Below, one piece after another: positions 18,152-26,479 of a stretch of 64,000 nt of DNA. Position 1 is the stretch's first letter, and each line of letters opens with the position of its first letter. Position numbers and translations under genes: made by a program. The stretch is from TMP-86 sp964247385 (GTDB lineage Bacteria > Pseudomonadota > Gammaproteobacteria > Steroidobacterales > Steroidobacteraceae): positions 1 through 64,000 of the forward strand of contig CAXTUB010000004.1 of NCBI GenBank assembly GCA_964247385.1, written 5' to 3'. Below the pieces are notes generated by a model that worked only from the letters and a program-made list of their open reading frames with translations, searched no databases and was not told where the DNA came from.

Positions 18152-18154
18152 AAC

Positions 18155-19441
18155 TCATGCCTTCCGAATTTGTCCCTCACCGCGGACCCGGTAGTTGTAG
18201 CTCGTCAGCTGCTCGACACCGACCGGGCCGCGTGCATGAAACTTGTCCGTGCTGATGCCGATCTCCGCGCCCATGCCAAACTCGCCTCCGTCGGCAAATT
18301 GTGTCGAGGCATTGTGCAAGACAATCGCGCTATCGACGCGCGCGAGAAATCGCTCGGCGACTGCATGATCGGAGGTGACGATGGCTTCGGTATGGTGCGA
18401 GCCGTAGCGCTCGATGTGCTCGATCGCCGCGTCGACTCCCGGCACTTGCCTCACCGCGATGATGGCATCCAGGTATTCAGTCGACCAATCGTCCTCGGCG
18501 GCGCGCGTGACGCGTCCGTCCAACGCGCGCGTCGGCTCATCACCACGCACTTCGCAACCTTGATCGAGCAATGCGCGCACGAGGCGAGCCCGGACATTTT
18601 CAGGAAGCGCGCCGTCGAGCAATAGAGTTTCGGCTGCACCGCAGATTCCGGTGCGGCGCAGCTTTGAGTTGAGAAGAATGCGCTCCGCCATTCCGGCATC
18701 GGCCGCGCCGTCCACATAAACGTGGCAATTGCCTTCCAAATGCCCGATCACCGGAACACGCGCATCGCGCTGTACGCGAGCGATGAGGCTCTTGCCGCCG
18801 CGCGGCACGATCACGTTGATGTAATCGCGCAGATCGGACAGCATCATGCCGACCGCTTCGCGCTCCGCCGTGGGCACGAGTTGCACGCATCGCGGCGGCA
18901 ATCCCGCTGCGGCAATGGCTCGAGTCAAACACTCCACAATGGCCCTATTGGAGCGCAGGCTTTCGGAGCCTCCGCGCAGGATCACGGCGTTACTCGATTT
19001 CAGGCACAACCCGCTCGCATCCGCCGTGACATTCGGGCGGCTTTCGTAGATCACGCCGATGACGCCGAGCGGCACGCGCACGCGCTGAATACGGAGTCCA
19101 TTCGGACGAGTCCACTCTGCCAGCACCCCACCGACGGGATCTGCAAGAGCGGCAATTTCCTCCAGGCCTCGCGCCATCGCCTCGATGCGGGCGTCATCGA
19201 GCTTCAACCGGTCGAGCAGCGGCGCCGTGAGCTCAGCGCGAAAAGCCTCGGCCATGTCAGCCCGGTTCGCGTCGAGGATGGCCGCACGCGCATGGCGAAT
19301 GAGCCGAGCGGCATCACGGAGCGCCGTATTTTTCTGCGCAACGCCCGTCATCGCAAGATCGCGCGCAGCCGAGCGTGCGGCGCGGCCGATCGCATCCATG
19401 GTCTCTGCCAGAGTCTGGTGTGGCTTCGCCGCTGCGCTCAT
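18155..19441 (-). CDS. proA: Gamma-glutamyl phosphate reductase
   Basis: 428 residues, the expected length. It reduces gamma-glutamyl phosphate with NADPH to glutamate semialdehyde, the second step of proline synthesis after ProB. IYESRPNVTADASGLCLKS (about residues 130-148) and the catalytic cysteine in RRTGICGAAETLL (about residue 267) are characteristic. It begins with ATG at 19441. proB lies upstream on the same strand, but an unusual 287-bp gap separates them. Its stop lies 3 bp from a hairpin repeat element. Confidence 0.96.
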   Translation of the reverse strand: MSAAAKPHQTLAETMDAIGRAARSAARDLAMTGVAQKNTALRDAARLIRHARAAILDANRADMAEAFRAELTAPLLDRLKLDDARIEAMARGLEEIAALADPVGGVLAEWTRPNGLRIQRVRVPLGVIGVIYESRPNVTADASGLCLKSSNAVILRGGSESLRSNRAIVECLTRAIAAAGLPPRCVQLVPTAEREAVGMMLSDLRDYINVIVPRGGKSLIARVQRDARVPVIGHLEGNCHVYVDGAADAGMAERILLNSKLRRTGICGAAETLLLDGALPENVRARLVRALLDQGCEVRGDEPTRALDGRVTRAAEDDWSTEYLDAIIAVRQVPGVDAAIEHIERYGSHHTEAIVTSDHAVAERFLARVDSAIVLHNASTQFADGGEFGMGAEIGISTDKFHARGPVGVEQLTSYNYRVRGEGQIRKA

Positions 19442-19599
19442 GAACTCAAATCGACGTGTTGCTGCGAGAAAGCAAGGACATGGTGGCCATCATCTCATCG
19501 CAAATGCGAATTCCCAACCATGAGATCGCCGGAGGTCTGTTGTGAATGAGGCTCTGTTTGCTCAACAAGACTCATCGCATGTACGGCCGATTTATTAAT

Positions 19600-19636
19600 G
19601 CGAATGAGTTGCATTATCAATCGTTTGGTTTATAGT
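19600..19636 (+). promoter_or_regulatory. Fur-box-like palindrome overlapping a sigma70-like promoter, no gene downstream
   Basis: GCGAATGAGTTGCATTATC at 19600-19618 matches the classical 19-bp Fur box at 14 of 19 positions by hand alignment, inside the dyad AATGC...GCATT. TATAGT at 19631-19636 fits a -10 box, with TTGCAT 16 bp upstream as a weak -35. It points rightwards, antisense to the proB 3' end, and no open frame with a ribosome-binding site follows. It lies in the proB-proA gap. Confidence 0.4.
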
Positions 19637-19643
19637 GCGTGAC

Positions 19644-19725
19644 GTCGACGAGGGCTCGGCTGATTAAGCTGGTTTGCAAGGTTCCCCCCCGTGCCCCGTG
19701 CTGCGGCGGCCGGCGCCTCGTCGAC
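19644..19725. repeat. 10-bp inverted repeat downstream of proB
   Basis: GTCGACGAGG at 19644-19653 is the perfect reverse complement of CCTCGTCGAC at 19716-19725, separated by 62 bp. On the minus strand it follows the proB stop by 3 bp; on the plus strand it would be the first structure in any transcript from the promoter-like sequence at 19600-19636. No T tract follows on either strand. Confidence 0.45.
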
Positions 19726-19728
19726 ACC

Positions 19729-20898
19729 TCAAACCCGCGCAACAATGACCAAGTCGTCGCGATGGATCATTTCATCGCGCCCTCGATATCCCAATGCCGC
19801 TTCGATTTCAGCGCTCTTGCGGCCGGCGATGCGGGCCGCGTCGGCGTCGGCATACGCGCACAGTCCGCGCGCGACTTCCCTCGAGTCGGGCGCCAGGACG
19901 CTCACGGTATCACCGCGATCGAAACGGCCGGCGACCCTTACGACGCCAGCGGGAAGCAGACTCTTGCCGCTGACGAGCGCGGCTACCGCACCCGAGTCGA
20001 TCCACAACGCACCGCCCGGCTCGAGCGAGCCTGCAATCCATTGTTTGCGCATCGCAAGGGGCGAGGCGGGAGCAACGAACCAAGTGCAGCGCGCGCCCGC
20101 CGCGACTGCGCTCAGGGGTGAGGGTCGCGTGCCCAATGCAATGCACATGGAGCAACCGGCACTCATGCATATCTTGGCCGCAGCGATCTTGGTCGGCATG
20201 CCGCCGGAACCGACGTGGCTCATCGACCGGCCGGCCATCGATTCAATTTGCGCATCGATTGCATGCACCTCGGGTACCCTCTGGGCGCGCGGGTCGACCC
20301 GCGGGTCGGCTTCATACAAGCCATCGACATCCGACAGCAGCACGAGCACGTCGGCGCCGATCATCTGAGAAACGCGCGCGGCGAGTCGATCATTATCGCC
20401 GTAGCGAATCTCGGCGGTCGCCACCGTATCGTTCTCATTGATGACGGGCACGGAGCCCAGCGATAACAACGTGTTGATGGTGCCGCGCGCGTTCAAGAAC
20501 CTGCGCCGCTGCTCGGTATCGCCGAGAGTCAGAAGAATCTGAGCTACCTGAATGCCATGCGCATCCAGCAGCTCCTTGTATGCATGCGCCAGGCTGATCT
20601 GGCCGACCGCGGCTGCTGCTTGGCTCTCCTCCAAGCGCAGCTTGCCGCGCTGCAAGAAAAGAGCACGGCGGCCAAGCGCGATCGCGCCCGAGGAAACCAA
20701 GATGACTTCCTGACCCTGCGCCCTCATTCCCGCAATTTCGCTGGCCATTGAGCTCAGCCAGGAACGATTGAGCGAGCCGGTCGCATCGACCAGGAGCGCC
20801 GAGCCGATCTTGATCACTACCCGTTTGGCTGAGATGAGCCGTTGGCCGCTGACTGAATCTACCGTCATCCGCTCACTCAAGTCCCGCAACTTGGCCAT
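19729..20898 (-). CDS. proB: Glutamate 5-kinase
   Basis: Up to 389 residues. The N-terminal amino-acid-kinase domain (KRVVIKIGSALL, SSGAIALGRRAL, VNENDTVATAEIRYGDND) phosphorylates glutamate, and a C-terminal PUA domain occupies about the last 90 residues, as in E. coli ProB. It is the first and usually proline-inhibited step of proline synthesis. The start is either ATG 20898 or the in-frame ATG 20868, which is closer to the usual distance before the kinase motif; neither has a strong ribosome-binding site. It is divergent from the DUF6763 gene. Confidence 0.95.
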   Translation of the reverse strand: MAKLRDLSERMTVDSVSGQRLISAKRVVIKIGSALLVDATGSLNRSWLSSMASEIAGMRAQGQEVILVSSGAIALGRRALFLQRGKLRLEESQAAAAVGQISLAHAYKELLDAHGIQVAQILLTLGDTEQRRRFLNARGTINTLLSLGSVPVINENDTVATAEIRYGDNDRLAARVSQMIGADVLVLLSDVDGLYEADPRVDPRAQRVPEVHAIDAQIESMAGRSMSHVGSGGMPTKIAAAKICMSAGCSMCIALGTRPSPLSAVAAGARCTWFVAPASPLAMRKQWIAGSLEPGGALWIDSGAVAALVSGKSLLPAGVVRVAGRFDRGDTVSVLAPDSREVARGLCAYADADAARIAGRKSAEIEAALGYRGRDEMIHRDDLVIVARV

Positions 20899-20962
20899 TT
20901 ACTTGTCGCGCACGCCTCCCATAAGATTTGCGCTCGCGATTTTCGCGTGGAGAGGATACGCC

Positions 20963-21271
20963 GTGGGCCGAGAATACGAACCGACCGCCAAGCAATGGTA
21001 CGAGGACTTGGAGAACGATGAAACGTTTCAAGTACTCAAAGTCGATGAAGATAAAGAGACGGTCGATATTCAATATCTGGACGGCGAGACTGAAGTGCTC
21101 GATCTGGATTCATGGTCGGAACTGGATCTGGAGCTGACCGATGAGCCGGAGGGCTGGTCGGGCTCGGATGCCGAGGAAGACGATGATGAAGATGACGAAT
21201 GGGACGATGAAGATGACGATGAGGACGAGGATGACCTCGATGAGGAAGACGAGGACGAAGAAGAATATTGA
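20963..21271 (+). CDS. DUF6763-type small acidic protein
   Basis: 102 residues from the GTG at 20963, preceded by GGAGAGGA. The first ~60 residues (REYEPTAKQWYEDLE, DETFQVLKVDEDKETVDIQYLDG, LDSWSELDLE) match the small gammaproteobacterial family I know as DUF6763, of unknown function. The last ~35 residues are almost only Asp and Glu, an unusually long acidic tail that is probably disordered. It is cytoplasmic, with no signal or membrane segment. The 64-bp gap to proB serves as a divergent promoter region. Confidence 0.75.
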   Translation: MGREYEPTAKQWYEDLENDETFQVLKVDEDKETVDIQYLDGETEVLDLDSWSELDLELTDEPEGWSGSDAEEDDDEDDEWDDEDDDEDEDDLDEEDEDEEEY

Positions 21272-21383
21272 TTTGCCGCCGACCGATCTGCGCTGTAGGC
21301 GCTCTGCGGTTCGTCACTTGCACTGAATACCCTCGCCATCGCGCCGTATCGCGTTGAGCTAAAGCGCGCTGTGCGGGGTGGCG

Positions 21384-22430
21384 TCATCCCGCCGTGATGG
21401 TCTCCAGCCAACCATGCGGATCCGGCGCTTCGCCCGTTTGAATGGCAACGAGGCGTGCGCGCCATGACTTGACCAGCGGCCCGACCTCTCCGGTGCCCAC
21501 TTGATATTCTCGAGTCTGATAGACCAACGTTCCGATACCGGCGAGCACGGCCGCGGTTCCCGAGAGCGCCGCTTCACCGGTCGTCGCCCAGTCGAGCATT
21601 TCAGCCACTGAAAACGGGCGCTCCTCCACTTGGATGCCTTCATCGCGCGCCAAGGTGAGCAAGGAATCACGCGTGACGCCATGCAGAAACGTCGAGTCAA
21701 GACTTCGTGTTAGCACACAGTCTTTCCTGAACAGGAGGAAGTTGGCCGCACCGGTTTCCTGCACGACACCTTGCGGGCAAAACAGCACTTGATCGACGCC
21801 ATAGGTGGCGCGTGCGGCGAGGGTTGGGCCCATGGCGGCCGCGTAATTTCCGCCGGTCTTGACCATGCCAAGGTGAGCCGCCGACCGTGTATTCACGTCA
21901 TCCACCAGAATGCGCAGCGCTTTCATCCCGCCCGAGAAGTAATCCCACACCGGGCTTGCAAGCACGAGAAGCATGGCTTCGGTCGCTGGCGTCGCGGCGG
22001 CGCCGATATTCGGAGTCAAACCGATGAGAAGCGGTCGTAGATACAGTGCGCCGGGCGCTTCCGGCACTTCGGCGCGGTTCTTACGCACGACTTCACGCAC
22101 CATGTCTGCCACGAGCTGCGCATCGGGAACGGGAAGCGCGAGCGCCTGTGCGCTTTGCCGCAGCCGCGCGATGTGACGATTCATGCGAAATACCCGCACC
22201 GCACCGTCCGCATGCCGATACGCCTTGAAGCCTTCGAAGCACGTGCTGGCGTAATGCAGTACATGCGCCGCCGGACTGAGAGCAATCGGCTCGACCGGCT
22301 GCAGAGCAAAGGAACCCCAGCGGCCATCCGCGAATTTCGCCACTGCCATATCGTGCGTGAGCACCGTGCCAAAAGCCGGCCGCGCCGGCGCAACATCGAT
22401 GGATTGGCGAGCCTGTGGTTGCGCGTTCAT
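21384..22430 (-). CDS. ilvE: Branched-chain amino acid aminotransferase
   Basis: 348 residues, fold type IV PLP enzyme of the longer (eukaryote-like) BCAT branch. Typical blocks include YASTCFEGFKAYRHADGAVRVFR (about residues 55-77), the PLP lysine in MVKTGGNYAAAM (about residue 190) and the late GTAAVLAGIG. It interconverts Leu/Ile/Val and their 2-oxo acids. Its ATG overlaps the stop of the E2 acyltransferase gene by 4 bp (ATGA), tying it to branched-chain oxo-acid metabolism, so a catabolic role is plausible. Confidence 0.93.
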   Translation of the reverse strand: MNAQPQARQSIDVAPARPAFGTVLTHDMAVAKFADGRWGSFALQPVEPIALSPAAHVLHYASTCFEGFKAYRHADGAVRVFRMNRHIARLRQSAQALALPVPDAQLVADMVREVVRKNRAEVPEAPGALYLRPLLIGLTPNIGAAATPATEAMLLVLASPVWDYFSGGMKALRILVDDVNTRSAAHLGMVKTGGNYAAAMGPTLAARATYGVDQVLFCPQGVVQETGAANFLLFRKDCVLTRSLDSTFLHGVTRDSLLTLARDEGIQVEERPFSVAEMLDWATTGEAALSGTAAVLAGIGTLVYQTREYQVGTGEVGPLVKSWRARLVAIQTGEAPDPHGWLETITAG

Positions 22431-23758
22431 AAATCGGCCTTCGAAATAAATAGGGTGGCAGGGTGCTCGAGATGAAATTTCACCGCTTGAATCATCGCTG
22501 CCGCATCGTGACCATCGACGAAGCGATGATCGAACGACGAAGAGATGTTCATCATCAATCGCGCCGCCACGATGCCGCGGTGGATCATGGGCCGTTCCAA
22601 TGCCCGGTTCAAACCTACGATGGCGACTTCGGGCGCATTGATGATCGGGGTGGATGCAATGCCACCGAGCTTGCCCAAGCTGGTCAGCGTGATGGTAGAG
22701 CCAGACAAGTCGCTGCGCGCCGAGCGATTGGTGCGCGCGGCATCGGCGGCGCTCTTGATGCGATCGGACAATTGCCGCAAGGAGGCATCCTGAGCATCGC
22801 GCACCACCGGTACTTTCAGGCCATCTGGCGTCTGCGTCGCAATTCCCAAATGCACGGCATGGTGCTGCACGACCACACCGCGCTCGGCGTCATAACGCGC
22901 ATTACACTGCGGAAACTCCTCGAGCGCCCGAATCAGTGCTTTCGCGATGAACGGCAGATACGTCAGCCCAGCGGTTGAGCGCGAGTTCAATGCTTGGCGC
23001 AACGACTCGAGCTCAGTCAGATCCACTTCTTCGACGTAGGCAAAGTGAGGAATACTGCGCTTGGATTCGCTCATGCGCTCGGCAATGACGCGACGAAGCC
23101 CGATGACCTTGACTTCGGTGGTCGCGGCGGCTTGGGCGACTCCGGCCTTGGGCGCATCGGCTCGGGCAGCGCCCGCGCCATTCGCGGATGCTGTGTCCGC
23201 ATCGCGCCGTGCTGCCGCCGTGGGAGGCGTGTTGGCGCGTGCGGTGAGATCTTCGCGCAGGATGCGCCCATTCGGCCCTGACCCTTGAACGGACGCCAGG
23301 TCGATGCCGGCTTCGCGCGCTTGCCGGCGAGTGGCAGGCGATGCCATGACGCGTGCGCCTCGATCACTCGCTGCGGGAGCCGAAGAGGCCGCTTGAGCGG
23401 CATTGACCGCTTGCGGGGGAGCCGGCGCTTGTGAATCGGCACGCGCTTGCGATGGACTCGTTTCGGCCGCCTTCGATGTCGATGTCGACGAGCCCTGCGC
23501 GGCTGCTTTTCCGGCCGTCGCCGTATCGAAAACCGCCAGTGTCGCGCCAACCGCAATCCGTTCGCCCGGCGCCCCATGCGCGGCTACGATACGTCCGCTC
23601 ACTGGCGATGGCACTTCCACCGACGCCTTATCGGTCATGACTTCGACCAAGGCCGCGTCTTCGCTCACCTCATCGCCTTGACGGACATGCCAAGCGACGA
23701 TTTCCGCTTCGACCGTGCCCTCGCCCAAGTCGGGCAATTTGAAAACGTATTCGCTCAC
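22427..23758 (-). CDS. Dihydrolipoamide acyltransferase (E2), branched-chain type
   Basis: 443 residues from the GTG at 23758, where the lipoyl domain begins (SEYVFKLPDLGEGTVEAEI). The lipoylated lysine lies in EVMTDKASVEVPSP (about residues 38-51). An Ala/Pro-rich linker leads to the peripheral subunit-binding domain (VMASPATRRQAREAGIDL), a second linker and the catalytic domain ending in SSFDHRFVDGHDAA, with the HxxxDG active site. It is most like E2 of branched-chain 2-oxo-acid dehydrogenase. No E1 alpha/beta or E3 gene adjoins it, although in related bacteria they normally do. Confidence 0.88.
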   Translation of the reverse strand: MSEYVFKLPDLGEGTVEAEIVAWHVRQGDEVSEDAALVEVMTDKASVEVPSPVSGRIVAAHGAPGERIAVGATLAVFDTATAGKAAAQGSSTSTSKAAETSPSQARADSQAPAPPQAVNAAQAASSAPAASDRGARVMASPATRRQAREAGIDLASVQGSGPNGRILREDLTARANTPPTAAARRDADTASANGAGAARADAPKAGVAQAAATTEVKVIGLRRVIAERMSESKRSIPHFAYVEEVDLTELESLRQALNSRSTAGLTYLPFIAKALIRALEEFPQCNARYDAERGVVVQHHAVHLGIATQTPDGLKVPVVRDAQDASLRQLSDRIKSAADAARTNRSARSDLSGSTITLTSLGKLGGIASTPIINAPEVAIVGLNRALERPMIHRGIVAARLMMNISSSFDHRFVDGHDAAAMIQAVKFHLEHPATLFISKADL

Positions 23759-24058
23759 GCGGTCTCCAGAGCTGCGCGTACTGCCAAGCTCATGCGCGCC
23801 TGGCCCGGAAAATATCCCCATTCATATGCACGGGACGCATAGATGCCCCACCCTGCCAGGCCTGCATGAGCGCCTCAAGGCGATCAAAGCAATGTTCCCG
23901 CGAGAGCGCAACTCATTCTGCACAAACCCACAAGGGCAGGTGCTACCCCAGTGGGCAAACCCATCGCCCCGCCTCAGGCTGGCTAATTTACTCCTCGGAT
24001 CGGGGCTGGACGCAAAGAAGCACTGGCAGGCCGTAGAATGTGAAACGTTTGTTTCACC
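23759..24058. promoter_or_regulatory. Divergent intergenic region with GTGAAAC dyad operator
   Basis: 300 bp between the E2 gene and the Lrp gene, without a credible gene. At 24040-24057 is a perfect dyad, GTGAAAC-GTTT-GTTTCAC, ending one base before the Lrp ATG. TAGAAT at 24034-24039 is a plausible -10 for the Lrp gene, so the dyad would cover its transcription start and likely serves autoregulation. The rest shows no clear promoter. Confidence 0.5.
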
Positions 24059-24562
24059 ATGGCGTCCGTTATGGAAAAATCATTGCGAACTCCGCCAGAT
24101 CGGCTCGACCTGCGAATTCTCGAGATCATGCAACGCGAGGGCGGCCTATCGGCGGCTGAGATCGCAGCGCGCCTGCATATTTCCACGACGACATGCTGGC
24201 GTCGTATTCAGCAATTGGAGGAGCGGCGTATCGTCAAGGCACGTGTGGCGTTGCTCGATCGGGCAGCGCTCGGTCTCGACGTCATTGTGTTCGCACATGT
24301 CAAGCTCGAAACCACGAGCCGCTCTGCCATCGGTCAATTCGAAGCGGCGATCCGCGACCGGCCGGAGGTGCTCGATTGCCACACACTCACGGGCGAGTGG
24401 GATTTCTTGCTGAAAATCGTTGCTAGGAACATGAAGGCGTACGAGGCGTTCTACCTCGATTATCTATCGCGCATTCCGTGCGTGAGATCGGTCAACACAT
24501 CGGTCGCGGTCACCACGATCAAGGAATCGACCCTTCTTCCGCTCCATTCAGAAGCACGGTAG
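24059..24562 (+). CDS. Lrp/AsnC family transcriptional regulator
   Basis: 167 residues, normal for the family. The N-terminal helix-turn-helix is DRLDLRILEIMQREGGLSAAEIAARLHIST, followed by the effector-binding ligand domain (VIVFAHVKLE, VLDCHTLTGEWDFLLKI). It is divergently placed from the branched-chain E2/ilvE genes, the arrangement seen for BkdR-like Lrp regulators, so it likely responds to branched-chain amino acids. A second in-frame ATG lies at 24071. The GTGAAAC dyad immediately upstream suggests autoregulation. Confidence 0.9.
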   Translation: MASVMEKSLRTPPDRLDLRILEIMQREGGLSAAEIAARLHISTTTCWRRIQQLEERRIVKARVALLDRAALGLDVIVFAHVKLETTSRSAIGQFEAAIRDRPEVLDCHTLTGEWDFLLKIVARNMKAYEAFYLDYLSRIPCVRSVNTSVAVTTIKESTLLPLHSEAR

Positions 24563-24580
24563 ACAAGGTACTGCGCAACG

Positions 24581-25453
24581 CTACGGCCAGCCCGCACGCG
24601 CATCGAATTCAAATTCTTTCTGCATTCGCGTGTACAGATCGCGCTCCCGCGGCGTATTCGCCGTCGGCGTGACAATTTTCAACGTCACGAGTTGGTCGCC
24701 CGGCGTGCTGCCCGGAAGGCCGCGCCCGCGCAGCCGCAACTTTTGCCCTGATTGGGCGCCGGGTGGCACGGTCAACTCCACCGATCCGGCCAACGTCGGA
24801 ACCGTAATTTTCGCTCCCAGCGCCGCTTCCCAAGGCGCCACGGGCAGATCGAGCGTCACGTTCTTGCCATCGACCCCATACCGTGCATTGGGCCGAATGA
24901 CGATCCGGAATATGAGGGCCGGCCGGTCTTGACCACCGGCAATGCGCAATGCTTGCCCTTCGGCGACGCCCGCTGGAATGCGCACATCGATGGAGCGCGG
25001 ACGGCCGCGTTCGCTCAATTGGACACGGCGGCTCGTGCCTGCGAAGGCTTCTTCCAAGGTGATCTCCAAATTCCCCGCGTCGGCCTCGGGCTGGACGAAC
25101 GCCGCTTCATCCCCGCCGAACATCCTTGAAAAGAATTCGCTGAACCCATTCAGGTCTTCGGCACTGGCCCGTCGTCCGCCCCCGCCGCTGAACCGCTGCT
25201 CCCAGTCGGGCGGCGGCCTGAACTGCTGGCCGGCGCGGTAGTTGGGACCGAGTTGATCGTACATGCCGCGCTTTTCTGGATCCTTCAATACCTCGTACGC
25301 CTCTTGCACTTCCTTGAACTTTTCCTCGGCGTTTTTCTCCTTACTGACGTCTGGATGGTACTTGCGCGCGAGTTTTCGGTACGCACGCTTCATTTCATCC
25401 GCATTGGCTGTGCGGCTGACGCCGAGGGTTTTATAATAGTCTTTGAATTCCAT
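24581..25453 (-). CDS. cbpA: DnaJ-like co-chaperone CbpA
   Basis: 290 residues. The J domain is at residues 1-70 with the HPD triad at 33-35 (KYHPDVS), followed by a Gly/Phe-poor linker and two DnaJ C-terminal beta domains (ITLEEAFAGTSRRVQL; LPVAPWEAALGAKI; LRLRGRGLPG). It has no zinc finger, which separates it from DnaJ. It stimulates Hsp70 ATPase activity and delivers substrates; E. coli CbpA also binds curved DNA. Its 3' end is 18 bp from the Lrp stop (convergent). Confidence 0.9.
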   Translation of the reverse strand: MEFKDYYKTLGVSRTANADEMKRAYRKLARKYHPDVSKEKNAEEKFKEVQEAYEVLKDPEKRGMYDQLGPNYRAGQQFRPPPDWEQRFSGGGGRRASAEDLNGFSEFFSRMFGGDEAAFVQPEADAGNLEITLEEAFAGTSRRVQLSERGRPRSIDVRIPAGVAEGQALRIAGGQDRPALIFRIVIRPNARYGVDGKNVTLDLPVAPWEAALGAKITVPTLAGSVELTVPPGAQSGQKLRLRGRGLPGSTPGDQLVTLKIVTPTANTPRERDLYTRMQKEFEFDARAGWP

Positions 25454-25558
25454 GGTTTTTTACACTCGAGCGCGCAAAGGTGGTGGCGCGTGCGCCGGTA
25501 TCAAGCTTATTTCACGTCTTCCCCTTACATATTGGCATAGAGGCCGCATCAACCTGCC

Positions 25559-26431
25559 ATGAAACGCATCGTTCTGTTCGTATTGACCAACTTGGCCGTG
25601 CTGCTCGTTCTCGGAGCCGTACTTGCGTTGTTGGAGTCGGTGTTCGGAGTTCATATCTCGGAGGAGCGCACCAGCGGCCTGATCATCATGGCCGCGCTCT
25701 TTGGATTCGGCGGCTCCTTCATCTCATTGCTGATGTCGAAATGGATCGCGAAGCGCAGTATGGGTGTACGTGTCATTCAATCACCCGGCAACGAGTCTGA
25801 AGCGTGGTTGCTCAATACGGTTCACCGGCTGGCCGGAGCCGCGGGCATCGGTGCGCCCGAAGTGGGCGTTTTCGACTCTCCTGATTTGAATGCGTTCGCA
25901 ACCGGCGCGCGGCGCGATGCATCGCTCGTCGCGGTGAGCTCGGGCCTCCTCGCGCGGATGTCACGGCCGCAAGCCGAGGCGGTGCTCGGACATGAGATTT
26001 CTCACGTTGCGAACGGCGACATGGTGACGCTCACGCTTATCCAGGGAGTGGTGAATACATTCGTCATCTTTTTGTCGCGCATCGTCGGCAGCCTCATCGA
26101 TCGAGCGGTGTTTCGCGACGATCGGGATGGCGGGGGAATCGGCTACTTCGTCTCGACCATGGTGGCGCAGCTCGTCTTGGGCATTGCGGCCAGTATGATC
26201 GTCATGGCATTTTCGCGCTGGCGCGAGTTCCGCGCCGATCGAGGCGGCGCAAATCTGTCGGGCAAGCAAAATATGATTGGCGCATTGCGAGCACTCAAGA
26301 CCGCGCGAGACGTACCCATGCCCGAGGGCATTCGGGCCTTCGCCATTCATTCTTCCGAGCCAGGCCGCATCATGCGCTTGTTCATGAGTCACCCGCCGCT
26401 CGACGAACGGATTGCCGCGCTGGAAAAATAA
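25559..26431 (+). CDS. htpX: Membrane protease HtpX
   Basis: 290 residues, the family length. Two N-terminal transmembrane helices (about residues 5-25 and 40-60) are followed by the zinc motif GHEISHVANGDM (about residue 145), two further hydrophobic segments and the third ligand in WREFRADRGGA. HtpX is an M48 peptidase that degrades misfolded inner-membrane proteins with FtsH. It is divergent from cbpA, and both genes belong to protein quality control. Confidence 0.95.
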   Translation: MKRIVLFVLTNLAVLLVLGAVLALLESVFGVHISEERTSGLIIMAALFGFGGSFISLLMSKWIAKRSMGVRVIQSPGNESEAWLLNTVHRLAGAAGIGAPEVGVFDSPDLNAFATGARRDASLVAVSSGLLARMSRPQAEAVLGHEISHVANGDMVTLTLIQGVVNTFVIFLSRIVGSLIDRAVFRDDRDGGGIGYFVSTMVAQLVLGIAASMIVMAFSRWREFRADRGGANLSGKQNMIGALRALKTARDVPMPEGIRAFAIHSSEPGRIMRLFMSHPPLDERIAALEK

Positions 26432-26479
26432 TTGCTGCTCGAGTGCATCTCGTGTTTGAGGCTGCACGAAGAGTGAGCT

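Larger units (their letters stand above)
16730..18154. other. 1.4-kb region without an intact gene, rich in repeats
   Basis: Between the GH15 stop and the proA stop no credible complete gene is seen. The interval contains a 64-bp tandem repeat (16771-16918), two inverted hairpin elements (16862-17080 and 17939-18151) and the remains of an IS110-family transposase (17405 to about 17890). Stretch 17081-17404 holds nothing I can assign. Open frames across the GC-rich repeats are compositionally driven and have no recognisable domain. Confidence 0.8.

Noticed and set aside
16735..18154. CRISPR array
   Set aside because: The 64-bp units are head-to-tail duplications without unique spacers and there are no cas genes nearby.
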